A stretch of DNA of 31,631 bases from JBHHXG01 sp046756985 (GTDB taxonomy: Bacteria > Pseudomonadota > Zetaproteobacteria > Mariprofundales > Mariprofundaceae), in contig JBHHXG010000012.1 in assembly GCA_046756985.1 (NCBI GenBank), positions 1-31,631 on the forward strand, read 5' to 3'. Below are positions 1 through 6,925 of this stretch, in pieces. Position numbers and translations under genes: made by a program. Every line of letters begins with the position of its first letter. Position 1 is the first letter of the stretch. The notes beneath the pieces were generated by a model. That model was not told the DNA's origin and did not search any database. It worked only from the letters and a program-made list of their open reading frames with translations.

Positions 1-81
1 GCGCATCGCGCGGCCCTTTTTTTATGCCTCATAGTGGTCAGTAGCGCTGGCTACCCAAACCAGACATTGTGCATTTGAGTA

Positions 82-109
82 TTTTCATCTTCAATCGAGG
101 GTGTATAAA
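82..109 (+). promoter_or_regulatory. Possible promoter of the first accessory gene
   Basis: A TTTTCA -35-like box (82-87) and a TATAAA -10-like box (104-109) are separated by 16 bp, about 70 bp upstream of the ATG at 181. Four and five of six bases match the sigma-70 consensus. The surroundings are AT-rich, so chance matches are likely. If real, this cassette-like gene carries its own promoter. Confidence 0.3.
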
Positions 110-180
110 GGAAAGTAATAAATAGAAAGCCAAGTACACTATTACCAAGTTCGGCAGCTTGTAACTTGGAGGCAGGAATA

Positions 181-804
181 ATGAAGTTGGTTATCTTCGG
201 ATCAACGGGCAGCATAGGTCGAGAGCTTCTCAAGCAAGCTCTTGAAGAGGGACACACCGTCACCGCATTCACGCGCGATGCCGCGAAGGTTGATGTCAAG
301 CACAACCACCTGAAGGTCATACAAGGCGATGCAATGGATCCCCTGTCGGTTGAGAGAGCGGTACAAGGCCAAGACGCGGTGCTGTGCTCAATCGGGGCGG
401 GCCGGAAAGGCACGGTCCGGTCAGAGGGAACACGAAATATCATCAGTGCGATGGAGAAAGCGGACGTCCGACGTTTTATATGCCAATCATCTCTTGGAGT
501 CGGAGATAGTCGAGGCAATCTGAACTTCTTCTGGAAACACATCATGTTTGGACTTCTTCTGCGTCCGGCGTACGCAGACCATGTCATTCAGGAGAACTAC
601 GTCAGGAAAAGTCACCTAGACTGGACAATCGTCCGTCCGGCAGCCTTCACTGACGGAGGGCGTACTGGCCAATATCGGCATGGTTTTCCCAGCACTGATA
701 AGACGACAAAACTGAAAATTTCGCGCGCCGATGTTGCGGACTTTATGTTGAAACAGTTGGACGACGACATGTATTTCCACAAGACGCCTGGGTTATCGTA
801 CTAA
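181..804 (+). CDS. NAD(P)-binding oxidoreductase (NmrA/flavin-reductase-like, atypical SDR)
   Basis: A 207-residue Rossmann-fold protein. The N-terminus has the dinucleotide-binding motif GSTGSIG (about residues 8-14), followed by an acidic/basic strand end and a conserved SEGTRNIISAM-type segment typical of the NAD(P)H-binding NmrA/BLVRB-like family. Near the C-terminus, a WTIVRPAAFTDG stretch matches the family's 'RP..L...' loop. The substrate cannot be read from sequence. I chose the ATG at 181 because GGAGG lies about 10 nt upstream; a TTG at 166 is also in frame but lies on top of that ribosome binding site. The gene is followed by an attC-like site, so it may be the first gene of an integron-type cassette. 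It is complete, and no partner gene is evident. Confidence 0.8.
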   Translation: MKLVIFGSTGSIGRELLKQALEEGHTVTAFTRDAAKVDVKHNHLKVIQGDAMDPLSVERAVQGQDAVLCSIGAGRKGTVRSEGTRNIISAMEKADVRRFICQSSLGVGDSRGNLNFFWKHIMFGLLLRPAYADHVIQENYVRKSHLDWTIVRPAAFTDGGRTGQYRHGFPSTDKTTKLKISRADVADFMLKQLDDDMYFHKTPGLSY

Positions 805-823
805 ATGAGGAATTGCAGCTTGC

Positions 824-890
824 TATGGCGCTATCCAGCGAGGTGGTCCAGCGGACGCGCTGCGAGCGCCGCTGAGCTTGAGCGTTATGG
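824..890 (+). other. attC-like integron recombination site (cassette boundary 1)
   Basis: The right part, from about 848 to 890, strongly resembles a standard attC site. CAGCGG-A-CGC (850-859) can pair with GCG-CCGCTG (866-874), leaving a single unpaired A as in attC hairpins. This is followed by AGCTTGAGC and the R' core GTTATGG (884-890). The left-hand R'' copy is not clear, so the outer boundary is a guess. It sits between two co-oriented genes, 20 nt after the stop of one and just before the ribosome binding site of the next, as expected for a cassette junction. Confidence 0.55.
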
Positions 891-908
891 CTTGGTAAAG
901 GAGGAAAT

Positions 909-1307
909 GTGAAGATAAATAAGATCGATCATGTTGGCATTAGAGTGATGAAGTTTGATATATCTATAAGTTTTTACGAGAAGCTAGGGTTCTCCGTTAC
1001 GAGAGAAGACTATGAGGAACACGTTGTAGTAGTAAAGCATCCTAGTGGTATTGAGATTAATCTTCTGGATAGCGCAAATAATGATCACGAAAAACAAAAC
1101 GTACTTATGGATACAAAAGAAAAGTATCCCGGGTACACCCATTACGCTATTCAAGTCGATTCAGCTGAAGACGCAAATAAATATTTTGAGTCAATTGGTT
1201 TAGCCGTCACAGAAGGACCAGTAACTTTTGGTGATGGTAAAACATCCGTATTCGTACGCGATCCAGACCTTAATGTTATCGAATTTACTCAAATTCCTAA
1301 GGCATAA
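909..1307 (+). CDS. VOC-fold (glyoxalase/bleomycin resistance/dioxygenase superfamily) protein
   Basis: A 132-residue single-domain-pair VOC protein. The four metal-ligand positions of the fold are all present and correctly spaced: H8 (DHVGI), E49 (GIEINLLD), H78 (YTHYAIQV) and E125 (NVIEFTQ). This argues for a functional metal site, as in glyoxalase I-like lyases, fosfomycin-resistance-type transferases or dioxygenases. The reaction cannot be assigned. The start is GTG at 909, preceded by a near-perfect AAGGAGG (898-904). The gene is visibly more AT-rich than the rest of the window, with many AAA/ATA/AAT codons, which points to recent acquisition. It lies directly after an attC-like site and 28 bp upstream of the DUF457-like gene, with no attC between them, so the two may share one mobile cassette. 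Confidence 0.85.
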   Translation: MKINKIDHVGIRVMKFDISISFYEKLGFSVTREDYEEHVVVVKHPSGIEINLLDSANNDHEKQNVLMDTKEKYPGYTHYAIQVDSAEDANKYFESIGLAVTEGPVTFGDGKTSVFVRDPDLNVIEFTQIPKA

Positions 1308-1335
1308 TAAGCGCACTTGAGAGGGGGGTAGACCG

Positions 1336-1989
1336 ATGTTTGTTGGACACTACGCAGCAAGTCTTGCTCTGAAGAATGTCGAAAAGAAGGCATCACTCGG
1401 ATTGCTATTCCTAGCGGTCCAATTCGTCGACATTCTTTTCTTTCCGTTCGTACTTCTGGGGATAGAACGGATTAATGTCGTTGAGAATTTCACTCAATCC
1501 ACTCACTTTGAGCTTGAATATATGCCCTACACGCACAGCATGCTTGCATCTTTCTTGTGGGCTGGGTTCATCTATGCCGTCTACCGGATCGTTCCTCTGA
1601 GGAACAAGCCCGTCGCGCTGGTGATGGGAATTGCGGTTCTGTCGCATTGGTTCCTTGACTTGATCGTGCACACCCCGGATTTGCCGCTTTGGAGCGACGC
1701 ATCCCCGAAACTGGGGCTTGGTCTATGGAACAACGCGATCGCAACATATGCATTCGAAGCGGTGCTCCTAGTCACGGGGCTCTGGCTCTACTTGCGCTCG
1801 ACAACAGCGACTTCGTTCATCGGAAAATACGGCATGGGAGTCTTCGTCGTAATTCTGCTTTTGATCAATGCCGTCAATATATTTGGACCTCCCTTTGGAG
1901 ACAGCAAAGAATCCTTGGCGATATCAGCGCTTGCGATGTACTTTTTATTTGCAGGCGTGGCCCATTGGCTTGATGGAAAGCGTTTCTGA
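1336..1989 (+). CDS. DUF457/YdjM-like integral membrane protein, putative metal-dependent hydrolase
   Basis: A 217-residue polytopic membrane protein with about five to six hydrophobic helices. Conserved polar residues sit in or beside the helices: H5 (GHYAAS), D32 (QFVDILFF), H67 (PYTHSML) and the H104...D108...H112 cluster (SHWFLDLIVH). This His/Asp pattern is characteristic of the YdjM/DUF457 group, described as membrane-bound putative metal-dependent hydrolases; their substrate is unknown. The ATG at 1336 has a GGGGGG-rich ribosome binding site (1321-1328) at good spacing. It is followed within a few bases by the second attC-like site, as expected for a cassette gene. The family name is fairly secure; the enzymatic role is inference. 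Confidence 0.7.
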   Translation: MFVGHYAASLALKNVEKKASLGLLFLAVQFVDILFFPFVLLGIERINVVENFTQSTHFELEYMPYTHSMLASFLWAGFIYAVYRIVPLRNKPVALVMGIAVLSHWFLDLIVHTPDLPLWSDASPKLGLGLWNNAIATYAFEAVLLVTGLWLYLRSTTATSFIGKYGMGVFVVILLLINAVNIFGPPFGDSKESLAISALAMYFLFAGVAHWLDGKRF

Positions 1990-1992
1990 TCG

Positions 1993-2052
1993 AGCTAATC
2001 AGTCGCTCTAGCCGACGATGCCCTGCGGGCTGCGTGAGTTTCGACGTTAGCT
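1993..2052 (+). other. attC-like integron recombination site (cassette boundary 2)
   Basis: A 60-bp imperfect inverted repeat. R''-like AGCTAAT (1993-1999) is complementary, apart from its last base, to R'-like GTTAGCT (2046-2052). Inside these, GTCG (about 2002-2005) pairs with CGAC (2042-2045), and a central GCCC-TGC-GGGC hairpin forms the tip. Length, the GTTAG core and the position 4 bp after a stop codon all fit attC. The middle of the stem pairs poorly. It marks the right edge of the accessory DNA; the core acyP-nadB genes begin about 80 bp further on. Confidence 0.55.
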
Positions 2053-2133
2053 AAGTACTTACTGGTGAACGTCCGCTTTTGGGTGTCGGCTCAAGAGGTC
2101 GTTCGACAATACGATTTAGAAAGAGCTTTTTAA

Positions 2134-2418
2134 TCACCAGGTGATCTGGAAGGTATCGGGACAGGATTCCAGGCTAATTTCCTGAGCATGCATTGTATCC
2201 ACGCGCGCCATGTCCGGGCCATGGGCTAGCCAAGCCTGCATGGCATTTATTTGTGTATCGGTGCCGCAGATCAGCGCCTCGACGGCGCCGTCCGCACAAT
2301 TCTTCACCCAGCCGGTCACACCAAGTTTGTGGGCTTCATGTTTGGTGTAATGACGGAAGCAGACACCCTGCACCCTGCCTGTGACCCGGCAAAGCAGTGC
2401 CTTGATGGGATCGCTCAC
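2134..2418 (-). CDS. acyP: Acylphosphatase
   Basis: A 94-residue protein of normal family length that hydrolyses carboxyl-phosphate bonds of acylphosphates in the cytoplasm. The family signature is complete: GRVQGVCFRHYT carries the phosphate-binding catalytic arginine (R22), and GWVKN carries the catalytic asparagine (N40). The start codon overlaps the stop of nadB (ATGA, 2415-2418), so the two are co-transcribed leftward with translational coupling. There is no known metabolic link to NAD synthesis. The 3' end is followed by the possible cassette region and no clear terminator. Confidence 0.95.
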   Translation of the reverse strand: MSDPIKALLCRVTGRVQGVCFRHYTKHEAHKLGVTGWVKNCADGAVEALICGTDTQINAMQAWLAHGPDMARVDTMHAQEISLESCPDTFQITW

Positions 2419-4007
2419 ACATCCTCCGGGGTCAGGATCGTGTCCTGCGGTGTGTCAGATGTCTCCGGATAATCGGTTGAATAATGCAGACCGCGGGACT
2501 CCTTGCGCTGTTGCGCCGAGCGGATGATTAGCTCTGCGACCAGTGCCAGATTGCGCAGTTCGATCAGGTCGCGGCTGATCGGGTGCTGCCAGTAATAGCT
2601 GGCGATTTCATGGCGAATGACACCCAGTCTTCGTCTTGCCCTTCTCAGCCGTTCATTGGAACGCACTATGCCGACGTAATTGGACATCGTGGCGCGGATT
2701 TCATCCCAGTTCTGCTTGATCTGGACGCGCTCGATCTCCGGCTCTACGCCGCTGGCATCCCATAAAGGAAGCGATGATGCAGCTTCTGCGTCCGCGTCAT
2801 TGATGATGGATTCGGCGCAATTCTCGGCCATGACCAGACATTCAAGCAGCGAATTGCTGGCCAGCCGGTTGGCGCCATGCAGGCCCGTGCAGGCGGATTC
2901 GCCAATCACGTACAGACGTTCGATTGCCGTGCATCCTGCCACATCGGTTTGCACGCCGCCGCACATGTAATGAGCGGCCGGTACGATGGGGATCGGCTCG
3001 GTACGCATATCAATGCCAAGCTCTTTCAGCCGCCGGTCAATATTCGGAAAATGCGCCGCAATTTTCTCGGCACCAAGCGCTGTCGCGTCCAGAAACATAT
3101 TATCACGGCCGCTTTTCTTGATTTCATGGTCAATGGCGCGGGCGACAACATCTCTTGGCGCCAGTTCGCCGCGCTCGTCGTAATCAAAGACAAAGCGGCG
3201 TCCCTGATGATCTACGATATGCGCGCCTTCGCCACGCAGAGCCTCGGTGAGCAGCAGTGTGGGTTCAAGCGGGTGATACAGGCATGTCGGGTGGAACTGC
3301 ATGAACTCCAGATTCATGACCGGACAACCGGCGCGCCAGGCCATGGCGATGCCGTCGCCGGTAGCGGCATGCGGATTGGAGGTGTACATATAGACCTTGC
3401 CGGCACCGCCGGTGGCCAGGATGATATGTCTGGCGGCAACAGTGATGACTTCTCCGTCAGATGTCAGGATGTAGGCGCCAAAACACGACCGTTTGGTGTG
3501 CTGGTATCCCAATCTGCGGGACGTAATAAGCTCAACAACCATATGTTGCCGCAGGCAGGTAATATTCGGGTGATTGCGCACATGCGCCAGCAGTGCCTCG
3601 CCGATGGCGCGGCCGGTCGCATCCTTGGCGTGGGCGACACGGCGTTTGCTATGGCCGCCTTCGCGCGTCAGATGCAGTTCACCGGCCTCTTGATCAAAAT
3701 CCGTACCTAGCGCTTCCAGTTGGCGGATGATGTCTCCGCCCCGGGAGACAATCGCGCGAACGGCATCCTCATGGCAGAGACCGGCGCCGGCATCGAGCGT
3801 ATCCTGAATATGAGAGGCATGGGAATCCATCTTGCCGGCGACGCCGGCAATGCCGCCCTGCGCCTGATAGGTGTTGGAATCGGTAAAGTCTGCCTTGTTA
3901 ACAATGATGATTTTGCCATGATCGGCAAGACGCTTGGCCGCCAGCAGGCCTGCGGCGCCACTGCCGATAATCAGCGTATCCGTATGGATCAGGGAATCAG
4001 ATTTCAC
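2415..4007 (-). CDS. nadB: L-aspartate oxidase
   Basis: A flavoenzyme that oxidises L-aspartate to iminoaspartate, the first step of de novo NAD synthesis; NadA then condenses the product with dihydroxyacetone phosphate. The FAD-binding motif GSGAAG is near the N-terminus (residues 15-20 of the chosen start), followed by the TYQAQGGIAG, HLTREGGHS, EFMQFHPT, LAPRDVVARAID and GLHGANRLASNSLLE blocks of the NadB family, then the fumarate-reductase-type C-terminal helical domain. I chose GTG at 4007 because it gives about 530 residues, close to the family norm. The frame stays open to an ATG at 4130 (571 aa), with further ATGs at 4073 and 4052, so the true start is uncertain. The gene is divergent from rseC; nadA and nadC are not in the window. 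Confidence 0.93.
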   Translation of the reverse strand: MKSDSLIHTDTLIIGSGAAGLLAAKRLADHGKIIIVNKADFTDSNTYQAQGGIAGVAGKMDSHASHIQDTLDAGAGLCHEDAVRAIVSRGGDIIRQLEALGTDFDQEAGELHLTREGGHSKRRVAHAKDATGRAIGEALLAHVRNHPNITCLRQHMVVELITSRRLGYQHTKRSCFGAYILTSDGEVITVAARHIILATGGAGKVYMYTSNPHAATGDGIAMAWRAGCPVMNLEFMQFHPTCLYHPLEPTLLLTEALRGEGAHIVDHQGRRFVFDYDERGELAPRDVVARAIDHEIKKSGRDNMFLDATALGAEKIAAHFPNIDRRLKELGIDMRTEPIPIVPAAHYMCGGVQTDVAGCTAIERLYVIGESACTGLHGANRLASNSLLECLVMAENCAESIINDADAEAASSLPLWDASGVEPEIERVQIKQNWDEIRATMSNYVGIVRSNERLRRARRRLGVIRHEIASYYWQHPISRDLIELRNLALVAELIIRSAQQRKESRGLHYSTDYPETSDTPQDTILTPEDV

Positions 4008-4141
4008 GATGCCAAATACCTGCTTACAGTACGTTTTTGCTTCAGGTAGCATAAGTGGGTCTTGATATGGCATCAAGCGGGTCGTTGTGCGTAAGATCGC
4101 TCGGTATGCAACGACGATACGCCAAAGCAAATGAGGTGGTC

Positions 4142-4606
4142 ATGGAGCAGGTTGTCACGGTTGTTTCAGTGCATGATGATGAGGCTCTGGTGCGGGGAAG
4201 GCGCGCCAGCGCCTGTGGCACCTGTGCCGGCAAAGCATCATGCGGCACGCTGGGTTCGTGGATTGAACGCTTTGCTGAAATGCGCGTAAAAAATACGGTG
4301 AGGGCATCAGCTGGTGATACAGTGGTTGTTGATGTTCCGGATGGTTTGTTGCTGCGCATGGCCTTCCGCCTTTATGGGTTGCCTATGTTGGCGTTTCTTA
4401 TTGCCGGTCTTATGATGCGGAGCCTGGCACTGGCATTGGGTTGGAGCGCTGCTGAAGCCATTGCGGCAGCAGGCGGTTTGTTAGGCGTTGTGGCGGCTTA
4501 TGCGTGGATATATTTCCACCACAGGGCACAATCTGCGTGCGCCCTGGAGGCAAAAATCGTGCGCATCAAAGAGCGCGCCGTAGCCATTCCGGTTCAGGCA
4601 GTCTGA
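4142..4606 (+). CDS. rseC: RseC/MucC-family positive regulator of sigma-E activity
   Basis: A 154-residue inner-membrane protein. The N-terminal soluble part has the RseC cysteine cluster C-x2-C-x5-C (CGTCAGKASCG), a possible iron-sulfur ligand set, followed by a small beta domain and two adjacent transmembrane helices (about residues 75-120). RseC/MucC proteins modulate the sigma-E envelope-stress system. The ATG at 4142 has GAGGTGG just upstream; earlier in-frame starts lack this. It heads the rightward run rseC-mucD-grx-tlpA-ligA and faces nadB. The usual rpoE, rseA and rseB genes are not next to it, so its partner sigma factor must be encoded elsewhere or the protein has another job. Confidence 0.82.
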   Translation: MEQVVTVVSVHDDEALVRGRRASACGTCAGKASCGTLGSWIERFAEMRVKNTVRASAGDTVVVDVPDGLLLRMAFRLYGLPMLAFLIAGLMMRSLALALGWSAAEAIAAAGGLLGVVAAYAWIYFHHRAQSACALEAKIVRIKERAVAIPVQAV

Positions 4607-4692
4607 ATTATCCGATAGAGAGTTTTTTCATGTTGCATTCATCTGCAGTATTTAAGAATTGCCTGCGATATTTATATGTTAAGGAGTCTGGA

Positions 4693-6096
4693 TTGAAATA
4701 CGCCAAATCAATTGTACTTGGTTTTCTCTTTGTGTTCTTTATTTCTTCAGCAGCCATGGCAATGCCGGCCAGCTTTGCCGATCTGGCGGCCAATCAGCAG
4801 AATTCGGTGGTTAATATCAGTACAACCAAGCTTATGCAGACCAGACAGGGGCTTCCACCGGGCTTCGGTTTCCCCCCCGGATCTCCATTTGATGAGTTTT
4901 TCAAGGACTTTTACCGTAATACGCCGCCACAGGAACGGCATGCACTTGGTACGGGATTCATTATCTCAACGGATGGCTATATTGTAACCAATAATCATGT
5001 GGTTGATGGTGCAGACGAAGTGATCGTCAAGCTTCGCGACGGCACAGAGCACGAGGCCAAAATCGTCGGTACGGATCCCAAGCTCGATCTGGCTTTGCTG
5101 AAAATCAAGGGCAAGAACCTCAAAGCTGTAAAAATGGGAGATTCCGACAAATTACGGGTCGGAGACTGGGTGGTTGCAATCGGCAATCCTTTCGGCCTCG
5201 AACAGACCGTGACGGCGGGGATTGTTTCCGCCAAAGGTCGTGTGATCGGGGCCGGTCCATATGACAATTTCATCCAGACCGATGCAGCGATTAACCCCGG
5301 CAATTCAGGGGGGCCGCTGTTCAATGCCCACGGTGAAGTGGTCGGAATCAATACTGCAATCTTTTCCCGTAGCGGCGGCAACAACGGCATCGGCTTCGCG
5401 ATACCCGTCAACCTGGCCAAGTCTATTATCGATGAACTAAAAGAAACCGGCCATGTGCGGCGCGCCCGTCTTGGGGTGTATATCGCTGATATCGACAAGG
5501 AAACTATGCAGGCGCTGAAGCTGAAGAACAGACATGGCGCACTGGTGCCGCAGGTGGAAGCTGGTTCTGCAGCAGACAAGGCCGGCATTCGGGCTGGCGA
5601 TGTTATTATCGCCATTGACGGCGAGGCCATCAAGCATGCACATGACCTGCCGATCAAGGTCGCCAGGCACACGCCTGGAGACAAGGTCAGGCTCAAAATT
5701 ATTCGCGACGGTAAGCCGAAGGTGATTGCTGTCGTTGTCGAAGAAATGCCGGAAGATGTCGCTCGCGGACCTCAGGGGCCAAAGAAATCTGACAAGGTGC
5801 AGCTTGGCCTGCTGCTGGAAGAGCTGACGCCCGAACTGACCGACAGGTTACGCATCAGGGTAAAATCCGGCGTTGTAGTCAAGCAGGTACAGCGCGGTTC
5901 CCCTGCTGCACGCGCCGGAATTGAGCGCGGTGATCTGATCTATCGTGTCAACGGAAAGCCGGTAAACAGCCTGAAAGATTTCAACAAGGTGGCGAAAACG
6001 TTCAGACGGGGTGATGTGCTACGTGTCATGCTTGACCGGCAGGGCGATCAGGTATTTGCCCTGGTGAAACTCCCCAAGCGTCAGAAGGGCGAATGA
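4693..6096 (+). CDS. mucD: DegP/MucD-family periplasmic serine endoprotease (Do family)
   Basis: A 467-residue HtrA-type protease. The N-terminus from TTG 4693 reads as a clean signal peptide (MKYAK, hydrophobic core, cleavage after AMA at about 23), followed by a trypsin-like domain with catalytic H102 (TNNHVV), D132 (LDLALLK) and S205 (GNSGGP), then two PDZ domains (about 240-350 and 365-460). It degrades or refolds misfolded periplasmic proteins. The TTG start is preferred because AAGGAG (4681-4686) lies 6 nt upstream and the signal peptide begins exactly there. The in-frame ATG at 4630 would add 21 residues ahead of the signal sequence. Placement behind rseC matches the mucC-mucD order of algU operons. 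Stop and next start overlap as ATGA. Confidence 0.93.
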   Translation: MKYAKSIVLGFLFVFFISSAAMAMPASFADLAANQQNSVVNISTTKLMQTRQGLPPGFGFPPGSPFDEFFKDFYRNTPPQERHALGTGFIISTDGYIVTNNHVVDGADEVIVKLRDGTEHEAKIVGTDPKLDLALLKIKGKNLKAVKMGDSDKLRVGDWVVAIGNPFGLEQTVTAGIVSAKGRVIGAGPYDNFIQTDAAINPGNSGGPLFNAHGEVVGINTAIFSRSGGNNGIGFAIPVNLAKSIIDELKETGHVRRARLGVYIADIDKETMQALKLKNRHGALVPQVEAGSAADKAGIRAGDVIIAIDGEAIKHAHDLPIKVARHTPGDKVRLKIIRDGKPKVIAVVVEEMPEDVARGPQGPKKSDKVQLGLLLEELTPELTDRLRIRVKSGVVVKQVQRGSPAARAGIERGDLIYRVNGKPVNSLKDFNKVAKTFRRGDVLRVMLDRQGDQVFALVKLPKRQKGE

Positions 6097-6392
6097 GCTT
6101 AAAACTTCCGCATGTGCAAATCATGAGCCGCAGCCAGTGCTGCCTTTGCGATGACGCCAAGGCAGTGGTTTCAAAGCTGGCAGAACAGCAGGGCACGTAC
6201 ACATGGGAAGAGGTGAATATCGATGGCGATACCGATCTGATGCGGCGCTATGGCATGGATGTGCCAGTGCTGCTGATTGACGGGGTTGTCAGTTTCAAGC
6301 ACCGGGTGACTGTTTCGGGACTAACTCGGGCCTTGCATGAGGCGCATGTACAGAGACAGTCCAGTGCCGCCTCCGTGGGGGATATGGCATGA
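6093..6392 (+). CDS. Glutaredoxin-like (DUF836-type) thiol protein
   Basis: A 99-residue thioredoxin-fold protein. The redox motif CCLC (C16, C17, C19) gives a C-x2-C pair at the start of helix 1. The cis-proline region VPVLLIDG follows at about residues 52-59, as in glutaredoxin family proteins. No signal peptide is seen, so it should be cytoplasmic. Its start overlaps the mucD stop by 4 bp, and its stop overlaps the next gene by 4 bp, so it belongs to the same transcript as the protease and the membrane-anchored thioredoxin. A role in thiol homeostasis is likely; the specific client is unknown. Confidence 0.8.
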   Translation: MSLKLPHVQIMSRSQCCLCDDAKAVVSKLAEQQGTYTWEEVNIDGDTDLMRRYGMDVPVLLIDGVVSFKHRVTVSGLTRALHEAHVQRQSSAASVGDMA

Positions 6393-6925
6393 CCAAACGT
6401 TGGCTGACGATGCTGGGTATTCTGGCTGCGATCGCTGCCGTGGTATGGATCTCGCTGCCCGAATCGCCGGCGAATATCGGCAAGGGCAATCAGGCGGTTG
6501 ATTTTGCATTGCCGGATTTGAGCGGCAAAACACATCAGCTACCGACGACAGGCGAAATGGTCCTGTTAAATTTCTGGGCGACCTGGTGCCCGCCATGCCG
6601 TAAGGAAATGCCATCCATGGTTAAGCTGCATAACAGGCTGGCTGAGCGCGGGTTAAAAGTTGTGGCTATTTCCGTAGACAGGAACCGAAATGATCTTGAA
6701 GGTTTTGTGCGTGAATACAATCTGCCATTTCAGGTGCTGCACGATGCCGATGGCAGCGTTTCACGGCAATATGGCGTTTTCCGCTATCCCGAGACCTTTC
6801 TCATTGACCGCCAGGGGAAGGTGCGCTATCACCTGATTGGTGCGGTGGACTGGCTGTCTGCGTCAGTGCTGCAGAAGATTGAGGGGATGCTGAATGAGCC
6901 ACGGAGCGCGGAGCAATCCGGATAA
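6389..6925 (+). CDS. TlpA/ResA-like membrane-anchored thioredoxin
   Basis: 178 residues. An N-terminal hydrophobic segment (about 5-22, uncleaved anchor or signal) places the thioredoxin domain in the periplasm. The active site is WATWCPPCRKEMP with C67 and C70, and the cis-proline FRYPETFLID block follows. The CPPC active site and fold match TlpA/ResA/CcmG-type thiol-disulfide reductases, which act in cytochrome c maturation or general periplasmic thiol reduction. No cytochrome maturation genes are nearby, so a general or MucD-related envelope-quality role is equally possible. ATGA overlap with the preceding gene, and a 32-bp overlap with ligA. Confidence 0.88.
   Translation: MTKRWLTMLGILAAIAAVVWISLPESPANIGKGNQAVDFALPDLSGKTHQLPTTGEMVLLNFWATWCPPCRKEMPSMVKLHNRLAERGLKVVAISVDRNRNDLEGFVREYNLPFQVLHDADGSVSRQYGVFRYPETFLIDRQGKVRYHLIGAVDWLSASVLQKIEGMLNEPRSAEQSG

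Noticed and set aside
1..24. GC-rich bases followed by a T run, like the end of a terminator
   Set aside because: The 5' half of any stem would lie outside the window, so a hairpin cannot be shown.
2877..3710. 277-codon open frame antisense to nadB
   Set aside because: It lies wholly inside the strongly supported nadB gene, and its protein has no recognisable domain.
4995..5696. 233-codon open frame antisense to the mucD-like protease
   Set aside because: It is opposite a well-supported protease gene, with Ser/Pro-rich antisense-type composition and no ribosome binding site evidence.
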